In this document: positions 8,291-17,230 of the stretch, one piece after another
Numbering within the stretch: position 1 is the stretch's first letter
How the letters are laid out: each line of letters opens with the position of its first letter
From: Alphaproteobacteria bacterium
GTDB lineage: Bacteria > Pseudomonadota > Alphaproteobacteria > Puniceispirillales > Puniceispirillaceae
Reading direction: 5' to 3'
DNA: 64,000 nucleotides
NCBI GenBank assembly: GCA_022425485.1
Contig: JAKMFL010000057.1
Coordinates: 42,262-106,261, forward strand
The notes under the pieces: model-generated
Seen by the model: only the letters and a program-made list of their open reading frames with translations
Database searches by the model: none
Told to the model about the DNA's origin: nothing
Position numbers and translations under genes: made by a program

Positions 8291-9903
8291 ACATCCTTAT
8301 CTGGAATAAAACGCTTCAAATAGGCCACATTATCTGCCTCTTCGGCAGGTTTGTCCCAGCGGATAGCATGAAAACGTGGAAACCGCATCGCTATGCCTGA
8401 TTTATGCCGTTTTGAGTTGTGTAACTGGTCGAAAGCAACTTCGACAACGATTTTATGTTCTACCTCGCGCACGGGGCCAAAACGGTTGATGGTATGCGCG
8501 CGCACAAATTTATCTAACTGCCGCAATTCTGTATCTGAAAAACCTGAATAGGCTTTACAGACAGGTACTAATTCTGGCCCATCCTCGCCATCGCGCCACG
8601 CCCCAAGCGTATAATCAGAATAAAATGAAGAGCGTTTTCCATGCCCGCGCTGCGCATATAAAATGACCAAATCAGCATGTTTTGGATTGCGTTTCAGCTT
8701 GAACCAATGCCCTTTTGGGCGACCAGCGATATAGGGGCTGTCAGCCTTTTTCAGCATGACGCCCTCAATTCTGGGATCTGCCTGCTCTTTTATCACCTGC
8801 AAACTTGCAAAATTATCTACTGTTAAGCACGCCGATAAATCCAATTTTGGGGCATCTTTTTGATCTGTTTCTATTCGGGTTACTTCTGTTTCCAGCCATG
8901 TCCGCCTTTGCGATAAAGGCAAGTTCCGCAAATCTTTATCGCCAAGAAATAATATGTCATAAGCACGAATAAAAACTGGAAAATCTTTTTGCATACGGCT
9001 GGTCACACGCTTGCGGTTTAAGCGTTGCTGCAGGTCATTAAAGCTGCCAACTTCCTCTGGCGTGCCGGCCAGCAATTCGCCATCTAGCACCCCTTTCCAT
9101 TTCATTTCGGTGACCAGTTCAGGAAAGCTCGCAGAAACATCATCACCAGTTCGCGAAAACAGCCGCACCCCATCCTCTGCACTAACTAATTGGATGCGCG
9201 CGCCATCCCATTTCCATTCTATTTGCCAATCATCAGGCACAAAGCCCTCCTGCATCCCCTCATCTATGGGATGCGCTAGCATCATCGGGCGAAACACAGC
9301 CCTTCCCTCTGCTTCGGGGCGCTTTGTGCGTCCTTCTAGCCAGTCAAACAGGTCATCATAGGGCGGGGAAATAAGGGGCCATATTTCTTCAATTTCAGCA
9401 ATATCTCTATCAAATGCATGTGCAAGGGCGGTGCGTGCCATGCGCCCAGATACGCCCACCCGCATGCCGCCTGTTGCCAGTTTTAACAGCGCCCAACGCT
9501 CGGCTACATTAGCCCTGTCCATATATCCTGCCAGTAACGGCTTGATGCCAGCACGCGGTGTATCCGCCAAGCTGGCAATGACCGCAGAAAGGCGTAAATC
9601 TTCAGCCGCTTCTGTGCCATCATGCGCGGGGCTAGCCGGCCATAACAACGCGACTGTTTCGGCTAGATCGCCCACAAAATCATAGGAAAGGGCAAAAAGT
9701 TCTGGCGAGCTTACCTCGCTAGCAAGCTCGCGCACTACCCCTGCCTTGACATGTGAGAAGCTGAGGTCGCCTGTCAGTCCGGCAAGTCCCCACCCCCTGT
9801 CTGGATGGGGGGCTTCGCGTAACCAGCCAGAAAGATGGGCCAATTTTACGGTGCGCCGCGGCGAGAATATCAGTGCCTCTAAAAGCTCGGAAAATCGTCT
9901 CAT
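8287..9903 (-). CDS. ATP-dependent DNA ligase (ligase-associated repair cluster)
   Basis: A 538-residue ATP-dependent DNA ligase, distinct from the NAD-dependent replicative LigA. The N-terminal 200 residues are the alpha-helical DNA-binding domain; motif [11 protein letters not shown] carries the adenylated Lys231. Further nucleotidyltransferase motifs ([21 protein letters not shown]) and the C-terminal OB-fold segment (HWFKLKR onward) are visible. The start overlaps the upstream exonuclease gene by four bases. With the exonuclease, the helicase at 11779 and the phosphoesterase at 14307 it forms the conserved four-gene lhr-lig-exo-pde set thought to repair DNA damage. Identity is secure; the damage substrate is not known. 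Confidence 0.95.
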   Translation of the reverse strand: MRRFSELLEALIFSPRRTVKLAHLSGWLREAPHPDRGWGLAGLTGDLSFSHVKAGVVRELASEVSSPELFALSYDFVGDLAETVALLWPASPAHDGTEAAEDLRLSAVIASLADTPRAGIKPLLAGYMDRANVAERWALLKLATGGMRVGVSGRMARTALAHAFDRDIAEIEEIWPLISPPYDDLFDWLEGRTKRPEAEGRAVFRPMMLAHPIDEGMQEGFVPDDWQIEWKWDGARIQLVSAEDGVRLFSRTGDDVSASFPELVTEMKWKGVLDGELLAGTPEEVGSFNDLQQRLNRKRVTSRMQKDFPVFIRAYDILFLGDKDLRNLPLSQRRTWLETEVTRIETDQKDAPKLDLSACLTVDNFASLQVIKEQADPRIEGVMLKKADSPYIAGRPKGHWFKLKRNPKHADLVILYAQRGHGKRSSFYSDYTLGAWRDGEDGPELVPVCKAYSGFSDTELRQLDKFVRAHTINRFGPVREVEHKIVVEVAFDQLHNSKRHKSGIAMRFPRFHAIRWDKPAEEADNVAYLKRFIPDKDV

Positions 9904-10907
9904 TCCATGGCCTCATCATACCCAATTAGCGATAGCGCCCGCGCTGATATCCCGCGTTGCTGACAAGCATGAATAAGCGCATCCTCTCGCCCATGAGTTA
10001 CCCACACCTCACCCGGATTAACCGCTTCGATTGTGGCTAGCAAATCATCCCAATCCGCATGATCTGACAAAATTAAGGGGAATTCTACACCGCGTTGTTT
10101 GGCGCGTTGACGCACTTGCATCCACCCAGACGCAAAGACATTTAACGGGTCACTAAGCCGTCGCGCCCACACAGTATTCATTGCCGAAGGCGGCGCAATA
10201 ATAATCGCCCCTTCTAGCTCTTGCGAAGGTTTGCCACGATTTGTTGACGTGGCGGGGCGTAATTCGCCAAGCTCTACCCCATATTCCTGATACAGATTAC
10301 ATAAATTCTGCAATGCCCCATGAATATAAATCGGCGCATTATAGCCTGCTGCGCGTAGAAGAGCGATAACCCGTTGTGCTTTGCCTAGCGCATAAGCGCC
10401 GATAAGGATAGAGCGTTCTGGAAATAAGGATTTTACCTTCAACAGCCGCTCTATTTCGGCTTTTGGATCGGGGTGGCGAAATACTGGCAGGCCAAAGGTT
10501 GCTTCGGTAATAAATATATCACAAGGAACAATTTCAAAGGCCGCGCAAGTAGGGTCAGATTTACGTTTATAATCACCAGCGGCAATCAGGCGGGTATTCT
10601 GATATTCCACAATGATTTGCGCACTGCCCAGAATATGCCCAGATGGCGCCATGCCTACGTGAACATCCCCTAGTTTTAGCTTCTCGCCATAGCGAAGCGG
10701 GGTCTTAATTTCGGCAAAATCATCGCCATAGCGCGTTGCCATAATCGCCAGCGTTTCAGGGGTTGCAATAACCTGGTGATGGCCGGGCCGCGCATGGTCA
10801 GCATGGCCATGGGTAATCAGCGCAACCTGCACCTTTGCAAGCGGGTCAATATGCGCAGCTGCTGGCAAAATGGATAAACCAGCTCTATCTATTTTTACCC
10901 AATCCAT
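9900..10907 (-). CDS. Ligase-associated DNA exonuclease (metallo-beta-lactamase/CPSF fold)
   Basis: The protein belongs to the ligase-associated exonuclease family, a metallo-beta-lactamase/beta-CASP fold related to CPSF73 and SNM1. The metal motif HGHADH is at 33-38, followed by SGHILGSAQI and AAGDYKR segments; late LSDHADW and VTHGRE supply further ligands. The frame is open to 10961, but ATG at 10907 is chosen because CAGGAT precedes it and the family starts here; the longer version would run into the end of the GST gene. Length is then 335 residues. It ends with a four-base ATGA overlap into the ligase gene, so the pair is translationally coupled. Confidence 0.93.
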   Translation of the reverse strand: MDWVKIDRAGLSILPAAAHIDPLAKVQVALITHGHADHARPGHHQVIATPETLAIMATRYGDDFAEIKTPLRYGEKLKLGDVHVGMAPSGHILGSAQIIVEYQNTRLIAAGDYKRKSDPTCAAFEIVPCDIFITEATFGLPVFRHPDPKAEIERLLKVKSLFPERSILIGAYALGKAQRVIALLRAAGYNAPIYIHGALQNLCNLYQEYGVELGELRPATSTNRGKPSQELEGAIIIAPPSAMNTVWARRLSDPLNVFASGWMQVRQRAKQRGVEFPLILSDHADWDDLLATIEAVNPGEVWVTHGREDALIHACQQRGISARALSLIGYDEAME

Positions 10908-10926
10908 AGCATCCTGAACGCGTGCG

Positions 10927-11619
10927 TTAAGATTTCTTTTCTGCGCCAAATAGCTTGGCATAATTCTCAGCGCTAATTTCTTTTAGATCTTCGCGCCAAT
11001 CAGCGCCAACCGCACCGCCCGCCTGAACAGCGGGGCGTTCCAGCAGTGTTTTGCGCCACGCTTTGACATGAGGATAAGCGTCTATATCGACATTTTGGCG
11101 CTTATAGCTGCGTGTCCATGGCAAGATAGCAATATCAGCAATCGAATAGCTTTCCCCAGCTATAAACTGATTTTCTGATAGGCGTTTATCCATAACACCA
11201 TAAAGCCGGTTGGCTTCGTCAGAATAGCGTTTCATTGCATAATCAATGCGTGTTGGTGCATAGAAATTAAAATGATGGGCTTGCCCTAGCATTGGCCCAA
11301 ATCCGCCCATCTGCCACATCAGCCATTCCTGAACCTGTATTTGGGCCCGTCTATCTGCTGGCATCAATTTGCCTGTCTTTGCGGCTAAATAAAGCAATAT
11401 AGCGCCTGATTCAAAGACGGAAATCGGCTTTCCATCTGGGCCATCATGATCGATTATTGCCGGCATTCGGTTATTGGGTGAAAAGGCCAAAAAATCGGGG
11501 TCAAACTGCTCCCCCTTGCCAATATTTACGGGCTTAATGCTATATTCCAGACCCATTTCTTCGAGGGCGATAGTAACTTTATGCCCGTTCGGGGTTGGCC
11601 AGTAATATAAATCGATCAT
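10927..11619 (-). CDS. Glutathione S-transferase family protein (YfcG/YghU-like)
   Basis: A 230-residue GST with an N-terminal thioredoxin-like domain (starts MIDLYYWPTPNGHK) and a helical C-terminal domain. The NNRMPAIID cis-proline segment and the FESGAILLYL glutathione-binding segment match the Nu-class/YfcG-like disulfide-bond oxidoreductase group. The helical domain includes YSIADIAILPW. It lies between the two arms of the ligase-associated cluster and is codirectional with the exonuclease, 19 bases before its start, so it may be cotranscribed with it. Whether it contributes to the repair pathway or is a chance neighbour is unknown. Confidence 0.9.
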   Translation of the reverse strand: MIDLYYWPTPNGHKVTIALEEMGLEYSIKPVNIGKGEQFDPDFLAFSPNNRMPAIIDHDGPDGKPISVFESGAILLYLAAKTGKLMPADRRAQIQVQEWLMWQMGGFGPMLGQAHHFNFYAPTRIDYAMKRYSDEANRLYGVMDKRLSENQFIAGESYSIADIAILPWTRSYKRQNVDIDAYPHVKAWRKTLLERPAVQAGGAVGADWREDLKEISAENYAKLFGAEKKS

Positions 11620-11778
11620 GGTCAGGCGCTTTCTTTAATTTCGGCAGATAATACCCTTGGTTTAAGAGCAAAAACCTGCATGATGCGCATCCCCAAATAA
11701 GCTTATAAAAAAAACCTTGGGTTTGTCGCGCTTTGGTTTAGATATAGTGTTAATCCATAACAAATAATAGGCTTATCA

Positions 11779-14256
11779 ATGAGGTTGCCGCAACAATTTG
11801 CTGACTGGTTTGAGGCGAAGGGGTGGACAGCTTATCCCCATCAGCTTGATATTTTTGCGCAATCTGCTGCTGGGCGGTCAGTATTACTGGTTGCCCCTAC
11901 TGGGGCGGGTAAAACCTTGTCTGGGTTCCTGCCTAGCCTGATTGAGCTTAGCCAAAACCCGCAAGACGGCCCACAAGAAGGTCTACATACACTCTATCTC
12001 TCTCCTTTAAAGGCACTAGCGGTAGATATTGCGCGCAACCTTGAAACCCCTGCACAGGAAATGGGACTGGATATCACCATCGAAACGCGCACAGGCGATA
12101 CGCCGCAAGCCAAGCGCAATCGGCAACGTGTCTCGCCGCCTAATATTTTGCTTACTACCCCTGAGTCGCTTGAGCTGATGTTGAGCTGGCCTGATGCAGG
12201 AAAATTATTTGGGCAGCTTCGGTATATCATCATTGATGAAATTCATGCGCTCGTGGGAAGCAAACGTGGAGATTTGCTCGCCTTATCCCTAGCTAGCCTG
12301 CGCCATATTGCCCCCCTCAGCCAAAGCATCGGTCTTTCTGCGACCATTGCTGAGCCCGAAGAAATGCGCTGCTGGCTATCGGCAAAAATAGATGAGGTAG
12401 CCATTGTTCAGCCGCGCCTTGATAAAGATATTCATATCAACATTCTAGACAGCAAGGCAGCCTATCTGCCATGGGCAGGTCATAGTGCGTTATATGCCGC
12501 AGCAGAAATCTATGCCTTGATAAAAGAAAAGCGCCCTGCCCTGATATTCGTGAATACCAGAGCGCAGGCAGAAATGATGTTTCAGGCATTATGGCGCGAA
12601 AATGATCTAAATTTGAAGATTGGCTTGCATCACGGCTCATTAGATGTTGGCCAGAGAAGGCGCATTGAAGCGGCCATGGCACGCTCTGAGCTAGATGCGA
12701 TTGTTGCTACTTCCTCGCTTGACCTTGGCATTGACTGGGCAGATATCCAGCTGGTTATTCAAATTGGCGCCCCAAAAGGTACCTCCCGCCTTATCCAACG
12801 TGTTGGACGGGCAGGTCACCAGCTTGATGCCCCTAGTCATGCCGTGATTGTTCCGGCTAATCGGTTTGAGGTTCTAGAAGCGCTGGCCGCCCGCCTAGAT
12901 GTGGAAGCTAACCGACTAGATGAAATGCCGCGCCATGCGGGCGCATTAGATGTGCTAAGCCAGCATATTGTTGGACGCGCCGTTGCTGGGCCGTTTGATG
13001 AGGATAAGCTCTACGCGCAGATTATAACAGCGCCGCCCTATCGCCATTTATCGCGTGCAGATTTTGACAAGGTTCTCGATTTTGTAGCTACGGGTGGGTA
13101 TGCGCTGTCTCATTACACCCAGTTTCAGAGGTTGGTAAAAGGGGTGGATGGGTTTTGGCGGCTCACCTCGCGCCGAGTAGCGACACGCTGGCGCATGAAT
13201 ATCGGTACTATCGTAGAAACCTCCACGATGAAGGTACGCATGAAAGGGGCGGCGCCGCTAGGGGATATTGAAGAATATTTTGTTCAAAGCCTGACCGCAG
13301 GTGATAGCTTCATCTTTGCTGGACGCATTCTAGAATTTGTCGGGGTCAAGGCGCAGCAAGCGATCGTGCGCCCCTGTACAGCAAAAGAGCCAAAGGTACC
13401 TGCTTATGCTGGCGGACGCTTACCGCTTAGCCCGGGGCTGGCAATACGGGTACGCGCATTGCTGCAAGATCGAGAACTTCACCAATATCTGCCAATACAG
13501 GTTCGTGAATGGCTGCGCTTACAGGCAGAAAAATCAACCTTGCCGCCAGCCGATAAATTGCTGGTAGAAACCTTTAAGCGTGGCCAAAAATTTTATATGG
13601 CAGCTTATGGATTTGCTGGCCGGAATGCCCATCAGACTTTAGGTATGTTGCTTAGCCGAAGGATGGAGCGACAAGGCTATGGACCGCTTGGGTTTGTCGC
13701 AACAGACTATGCGATAGCTATCTGGTCACGCCATCAAGTCACCGCACCAGAAACGCTATTTTCCAGCGATATCTTGGGCGATGACCTAGAGGAATGGATG
13801 GCTGAATCCACCATGTTAAAGCGCAGTTTCTGGCAAGTTGCCATCATCGCCGGTCTGATAGATAAACGCGCACCGGGCCAAGAAAAGTCACAAAAACAGG
13901 TGACGATTAATTCAGACCTTATTTATGATGTGTTGCGCACGCATCAGCCGCATCATCTATTACTTCAGGCCACACGCCAAGATGCCGCACGCGGGCTAAC
14001 CGATATTCACAGGCTAGCTGACCTTCTGACCAGCTTTGAGGGAAATATTTTGCACAAAAACCTTAGCCGTATCTCGCCCTTATCTGTTCCCCTTCTCTTA
14101 GAGGTTGGGCGCGAAGCGGTCACCGCTTCGGCGGTAGATGACCTTCTATCTGATCTAGAAGCCACTCTCTTAGAAGAAGCTTTTGGGGTAGAAGAAGCCC
14201 TTGGGGATAGCGGTGAGAAAAAATCGCGGCCTGCCTATCAGGGTCAGCTATTATGA
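11779..14256 (+). CDS. Ligase-associated DEXH-box DNA helicase (Lhr family)
   Basis: A superfamily 2 helicase of 825 residues. Walker A APTGAGKT is at 39-46, the DEIH box at 153-156, and motif VI QRVGRAGH follows in the second RecA domain; the long C-terminal half is the Lhr-type winged-helix and beta-barrel region. Length matches the short Lhr form associated with the ligase cluster. It is divergent from the GST-exonuclease-ligase arm, so the shared 159-base intergenic region probably holds both promoters, though no convincing -35/-10 pair or alphaproteobacterial LexA box (GTTC-N7-GTTC) was found there. pdeM follows after 50 bases containing a tandem repeat. Confidence 0.95.
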   Translation: MRLPQQFADWFEAKGWTAYPHQLDIFAQSAAGRSVLLVAPTGAGKTLSGFLPSLIELSQNPQDGPQEGLHTLYLSPLKALAVDIARNLETPAQEMGLDITIETRTGDTPQAKRNRQRVSPPNILLTTPESLELMLSWPDAGKLFGQLRYIIIDEIHALVGSKRGDLLALSLASLRHIAPLSQSIGLSATIAEPEEMRCWLSAKIDEVAIVQPRLDKDIHINILDSKAAYLPWAGHSALYAAAEIYALIKEKRPALIFVNTRAQAEMMFQALWRENDLNLKIGLHHGSLDVGQRRRIEAAMARSELDAIVATSSLDLGIDWADIQLVIQIGAPKGTSRLIQRVGRAGHQLDAPSHAVIVPANRFEVLEALAARLDVEANRLDEMPRHAGALDVLSQHIVGRAVAGPFDEDKLYAQIITAPPYRHLSRADFDKVLDFVATGGYALSHYTQFQRLVKGVDGFWRLTSRRVATRWRMNIGTIVETSTMKVRMKGAAPLGDIEEYFVQSLTAGDSFIFAGRILEFVGVKAQQAIVRPCTAKEPKVPAYAGGRLPLSPGLAIRVRALLQDRELHQYLPIQVREWLRLQAEKSTLPPADKLLVETFKRGQKFYMAAYGFAGRNAHQTLGMLLSRRMERQGYGPLGFVATDYAIAIWSRHQVTAPETLFSSDILGDDLEEWMAESTMLKRSFWQVAIIAGLIDKRAPGQEKSQKQVTINSDLIYDVLRTHQPHHLLLQATRQDAARGLTDIHRLADLLTSFEGNILHKNLSRISPLSVPLLLEVGREAVTASAVDDLLSDLEATLLEEAFGVEEALGDSGEKKSRPAYQGQLL

Positions 14257-14262
14257 CCAGTT

Positions 14263-14322
14263 CCGCATGGATAATAGGGGCCCCGCATGGATAATAGGGA
14301 CCCAGCATGAATAAAGGGAAGC
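14263..14322. repeat. 20-bp x 3 tandem repeat carrying the pdeM start codon
   Basis: Three units at 14263-14282, 14283-14302 and 14303-14322. Units 1 and 2 differ at one base; unit 3 is diverged. Each has an ATG at the same offset (14267, 14287, 14307), and units 1-2 each contain ATAGGG, which can serve as ribosome binding site for the ATG of the next unit. The three ATGs fall in three different frames; only the third reads PdeM. Confidence 0.85.
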
Positions 14323-15008
14323 CTGTTATCGAAGCAGATTTTTGCGGTGTGCCTATGCAATATCATGCAGATGCAAGCCTGTACCTGCCTGAAAGCAGCA
14401 CGCTTTTAGTCTCTGATCTGCATCTAGAAAAGGGTAAGGCGCAATCAAAAGCAGCCCCCTTGCCCAGATTTGACACAAGTGAAGGCATTGCAAAACTATC
14501 TGCGGCTATTGCGCGTACAAATGCTAAAGAGGTGATTTTTTTAGGAGATAGTTTTCATACGAACTTGCATGCGTTTCAGCTGCCAGTCATTTTCCGGCAA
14601 CAACTTCTAGACTTGGCAAAAGACAGGGCATTTATCTGGATTACTGGAAACCATGACCCAGACTTGCCTGAATATTTGCCAGGCCAAATTGTGCCAAATT
14701 ATACAGCTTCTGGCCTGTATTTAACCCACCAAATTGGGGAAGATGAGGCAAAATTTTCTGGTCTGATTTGTGGGCATTATCACCCTAAGGCGCGGATTTC
14801 TTTGCAAATTCGGAAAATAAGCGGCAAATGTTTTATTCAGGATGAAACACGGATGATAATGCCAGCTTTTGGCATTTTTACAGGGGGGCTAAATATTCTA
14901 GACCCCGCGATACAAAAGCTGCTCGGCAAAACGCAAATTGCCCATTTTTGTCATGCAGGCAAGATCTATAAATTTCCGGTAGATCGGAAAATCTTCTTAA
15001 AGAGCTAG
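14307..15008 (+). CDS. pdeM: Ligase-associated DNA damage response endonuclease PdeM
   Basis: A calcineurin-like metallophosphoesterase of 233 residues. The metal-binding motifs are SDLHLEKG (36-43), FLGDSFH (78-84), GNHD (114-117) and CGHYHPKA (155-162). PdeM is the fourth member of the ligase-associated cluster and is expected to act as a phosphodiesterase on DNA. The start at 14307 lies in the third unit of a 20-bp repeat, with AGGGACC from unit 2 as its likely Shine-Dalgarno. An ATGA overlapping the helicase stop at 14253 is in the same frame but meets TAA at 14292. A short frame from 14287 ends as ATGA on the pdeM start and could couple translation. Confidence 0.93.
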   Translation: MNKGKPVIEADFCGVPMQYHADASLYLPESSTLLVSDLHLEKGKAQSKAAPLPRFDTSEGIAKLSAAIARTNAKEVIFLGDSFHTNLHAFQLPVIFRQQLLDLAKDRAFIWITGNHDPDLPEYLPGQIVPNYTASGLYLTHQIGEDEAKFSGLICGHYHPKARISLQIRKISGKCFIQDETRMIMPAFGIFTGGLNILDPAIQKLLGKTQIAHFCHAGKIYKFPVDRKIFLKS

Positions 15009-15055
15009 CGATTATAAGACGCTTCGAGCGTTAGGGTAAAAAAGGGACAGGTTAA

Positions 15056-16366
15056 ATGCGTATTGCGGTTATTGGCGCAGGTATATCAGGGCTAGGGGCG
15101 GCATGGCTTGCCAGCCGCGAACATCATGTAACATTATATGAAAAAGCGCCGCGTATTGGCGGGCACGCGCATACGGTCGACGCGCATTTCAACGATGTCT
15201 CGATTGCCGTGGATACGGGCTTTATTGTTTATAATGAAGCTAATTATCCTAACCTTATCGGTTTATTTGATACATTGGGGGTCGAAACCCTGCCAACAGA
15301 TATGTCATTTTCGGTATCTATGCGCGGGCAAAATTTCGAATATGAAGGCTCTTTGCGCGGACTGATTGCACAACCCTCTAATCTTTTGCGCCCACGCTTC
15401 TGGTCAATGCTTTCAGGGCTCGTAAAATTCTATTCCACTGGCATGGCAGAAAAAGATAAAGGCCCGGCTGATGAAACCCTTGGCGGTTTTATCAAAAGAT
15501 GCAAATTATCAGATGCGTTTGTTGAGGATCACCTGCTTCCTATGGGCGCAGCTATCTGGTCATGCCCAGCAGAAACAATGCTTGATTATCCGGTGCGCTC
15601 CTTCCTTCAATTTATGGAAAACCACCGCTTGATGGATTTTACCGGCCGGCCGATGTGGCGTACGGTCAAGGGCGGATCGCGTGCCTATGTTGACAAAATT
15701 GTAGCTGATTTAGGAGATGCAATAGAGGTAGATAGAAATATCACCGCTATTCGGCGCGAGGCAGGCGGTGTGGTGCTAACCATAGAGGGGCAAGGAGAGG
15801 TTTGGTACGACTATGCAATATTGGCCGCCCATGCCGATGAAAGCCTGTCCATGATAGAGGATGCGAGCCCCCAAGAACGCGATATCCTCTCCAGCTTTTC
15901 TTTTTCTGACAATCACGTCATCCTGCATTCTGACCCTAAATTAATGCCCAAGCGGCGCGGCGCATGGGCCGCATGGAACTATCTAGAAAATCAGGATGAA
16001 ACTCTAGCTGTGAGCTATTGGATGAACCGCTTGCAGAGTTTGGATGAGCGCTATCCATTATTTGTTACTCTAAATCCCGAGACGCGCCCAGATACCGCCC
16101 TCATTCACCGTGAAATTGATTATCAGCACCCTATTTTTGATAGCAAAGCGATACAGGCACAAGAGCGGCTACAAGAGATTCAAGGCCAGAATGGGCTGTT
16201 CTGGTGTGGGGCGTGGACAGCTTATGGTTTTCATGAAGATGGCCTGAAATCAGCGGTAGCTGTTGCCAAGAGCCTGCAAATTGACGTGCCTTGGAAAACC
16301 CCGACAAATGCTGTGGCGAACATAACACTTAATGGTCATCAGCAGTTGCATAACAAACCTGCCTGA
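15056..16366 (+). CDS. FAD-dependent amine-oxidase-like oxidoreductase (COG2907 type)
   Basis: A 436-residue flavoprotein with the N-terminal dinucleotide fold GAGISGLG (7-14), the adenosine-ribose-binding acidic residue in YEK and the GGHAHT segment. This family is usually encoded with DUF1365 and CFA-type genes. A comparable FAD protein in the Rhodobacter sigma-E/ChrR regulon has been implicated in making methylated furan fatty acids, where flavin enzymes act on already esterified acyl chains. By analogy it may desaturate or oxidise a methylated acyl chain; this is inference. It has a good AGGGACAGG site and leads a four-gene rightward set ending at 18994. Confidence 0.87.
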   Translation: MRIAVIGAGISGLGAAWLASREHHVTLYEKAPRIGGHAHTVDAHFNDVSIAVDTGFIVYNEANYPNLIGLFDTLGVETLPTDMSFSVSMRGQNFEYEGSLRGLIAQPSNLLRPRFWSMLSGLVKFYSTGMAEKDKGPADETLGGFIKRCKLSDAFVEDHLLPMGAAIWSCPAETMLDYPVRSFLQFMENHRLMDFTGRPMWRTVKGGSRAYVDKIVADLGDAIEVDRNITAIRREAGGVVLTIEGQGEVWYDYAILAAHADESLSMIEDASPQERDILSSFSFSDNHVILHSDPKLMPKRRGAWAAWNYLENQDETLAVSYWMNRLQSLDERYPLFVTLNPETRPDTALIHREIDYQHPIFDSKAIQAQERLQEIQGQNGLFWCGAWTAYGFHEDGLKSAVAVAKSLQIDVPWKTPTNAVANITLNGHQQLHNKPA

Positions 16367-16404
16367 CATTACACTAGTTGAGGGGAATTAGGGGGCCGGC
16401 ACCT

Positions 16405-17220
16405 ATGCATGATGCAGCATGTCATCTTGTTATATCAAAAATAACGCATATACGTTATGGGCCGCCTGCGCATGTTCTGCATCGTCCCGGCCTATCCATG
16501 CTTATTGATTTAGATCGGCTGGATGTTGCCGGCAAAATCAGTGCCTTTTTCTCTGTAAATCGCTTTAATCTATTCTCGATTCATGAGCGCGATTTCGGCA
16601 TTAATCACAAATCTCACCCCGATAAAAGTGACCAGCCTGTGCCGCTTGCTGATTATATTCGCCAAATGGCCAGCCCCTATCTGAAAGGGCGGAAAATTGC
16701 CTCATTAAAGCTGCTGGCTTTCCCGCGCATTCTGGGCTTTGCTTTTAATCCCATTACTATCTATCTCGGTTTTGATGAAAAACAGCTTCCTTGTTTTTAT
16801 GTCTATGAGGTGCATAACACTTTTGGCGACGCCCATTCCTATATAAGTGTAATAGGTGAAGGAGGGGCAAATACCCTGCAGAAAGTAGATAAACAGCTTC
16901 ATGTTTCGCCATTTTTCTCGCTAGAGGGCTATTATCGACTAGGGGTAAAACAGCGCGGTGATAGCCTGAATGTGCTGGTTAATTATGCACGCAACAAGAA
17001 ACAGCTTCTAACCGCGCGCCTGCATGGCAGAATACAGAGTTTGCATACAGGAACGCTTCTTAAGGCATTGTTCCTGCAAGGGTTCTGGCCCCTTCGCCCC
17101 CTCCTATCTATCCATGTTGAGGCGCTAAAACTTTTTGTCAAAAAATGTCAATTTTATAAACGGCCTACCCCGCCATCGGCGCCAGCCACGCTAGCTACAC
17201 CCTTAAAAACAAAGAGATGA
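16405..17220 (+). CDS. DUF1365 domain-containing protein
   Basis: The protein matches the DUF1365 family: THIRYGPPAHVL and HRPGLSMLIDLD near the N-terminus, FNPITIYLGFD and YEVHNTFGDAHSY centrally. Its activity is undefined, but it nearly always sits between an FAD amine-oxidase-like gene and a CFA-type methyltransferase, as here. The frame is open from a TTG at 16378; ATG at 16405, with a G-rich TAGGGGGCC about ten bases upstream, is the better start and gives 271 residues. It follows the FAD gene by 38 bases and precedes the methyltransferase by 10, so an operon is likely. Confidence 0.88.
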   Translation: MHDAACHLVISKITHIRYGPPAHVLHRPGLSMLIDLDRLDVAGKISAFFSVNRFNLFSIHERDFGINHKSHPDKSDQPVPLADYIRQMASPYLKGRKIASLKLLAFPRILGFAFNPITIYLGFDEKQLPCFYVYEVHNTFGDAHSYISVIGEGGANTLQKVDKQLHVSPFFSLEGYYRLGVKQRGDSLNVLVNYARNKKQLLTARLHGRIQSLHTGTLLKALFLQGFWPLRPLLSIHVEALKLFVKKCQFYKRPTPPSAPATLATPLKTKR

Positions 17221-17230
17221 GTTTAAAAGA

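Noticed and set aside
10908..10961. 18-residue N-terminal extension of the exonuclease
   Set aside because: It lies partly inside the GST gene end; ATG 10907 has a Shine-Dalgarno and matches the family start.
11620..11778. LexA (SOS) operator between the two arms of the ligase cluster
   Set aside because: No GTTC-N7-GTTC motif was found in the divergent intergenic region.
14970..15055. Sigma-E (RpoE/ChrR-type) promoter before the lipid island
   Set aside because: An AGATCG and a TAAGA occur, but their spacing is far longer than the roughly 18 bases expected.
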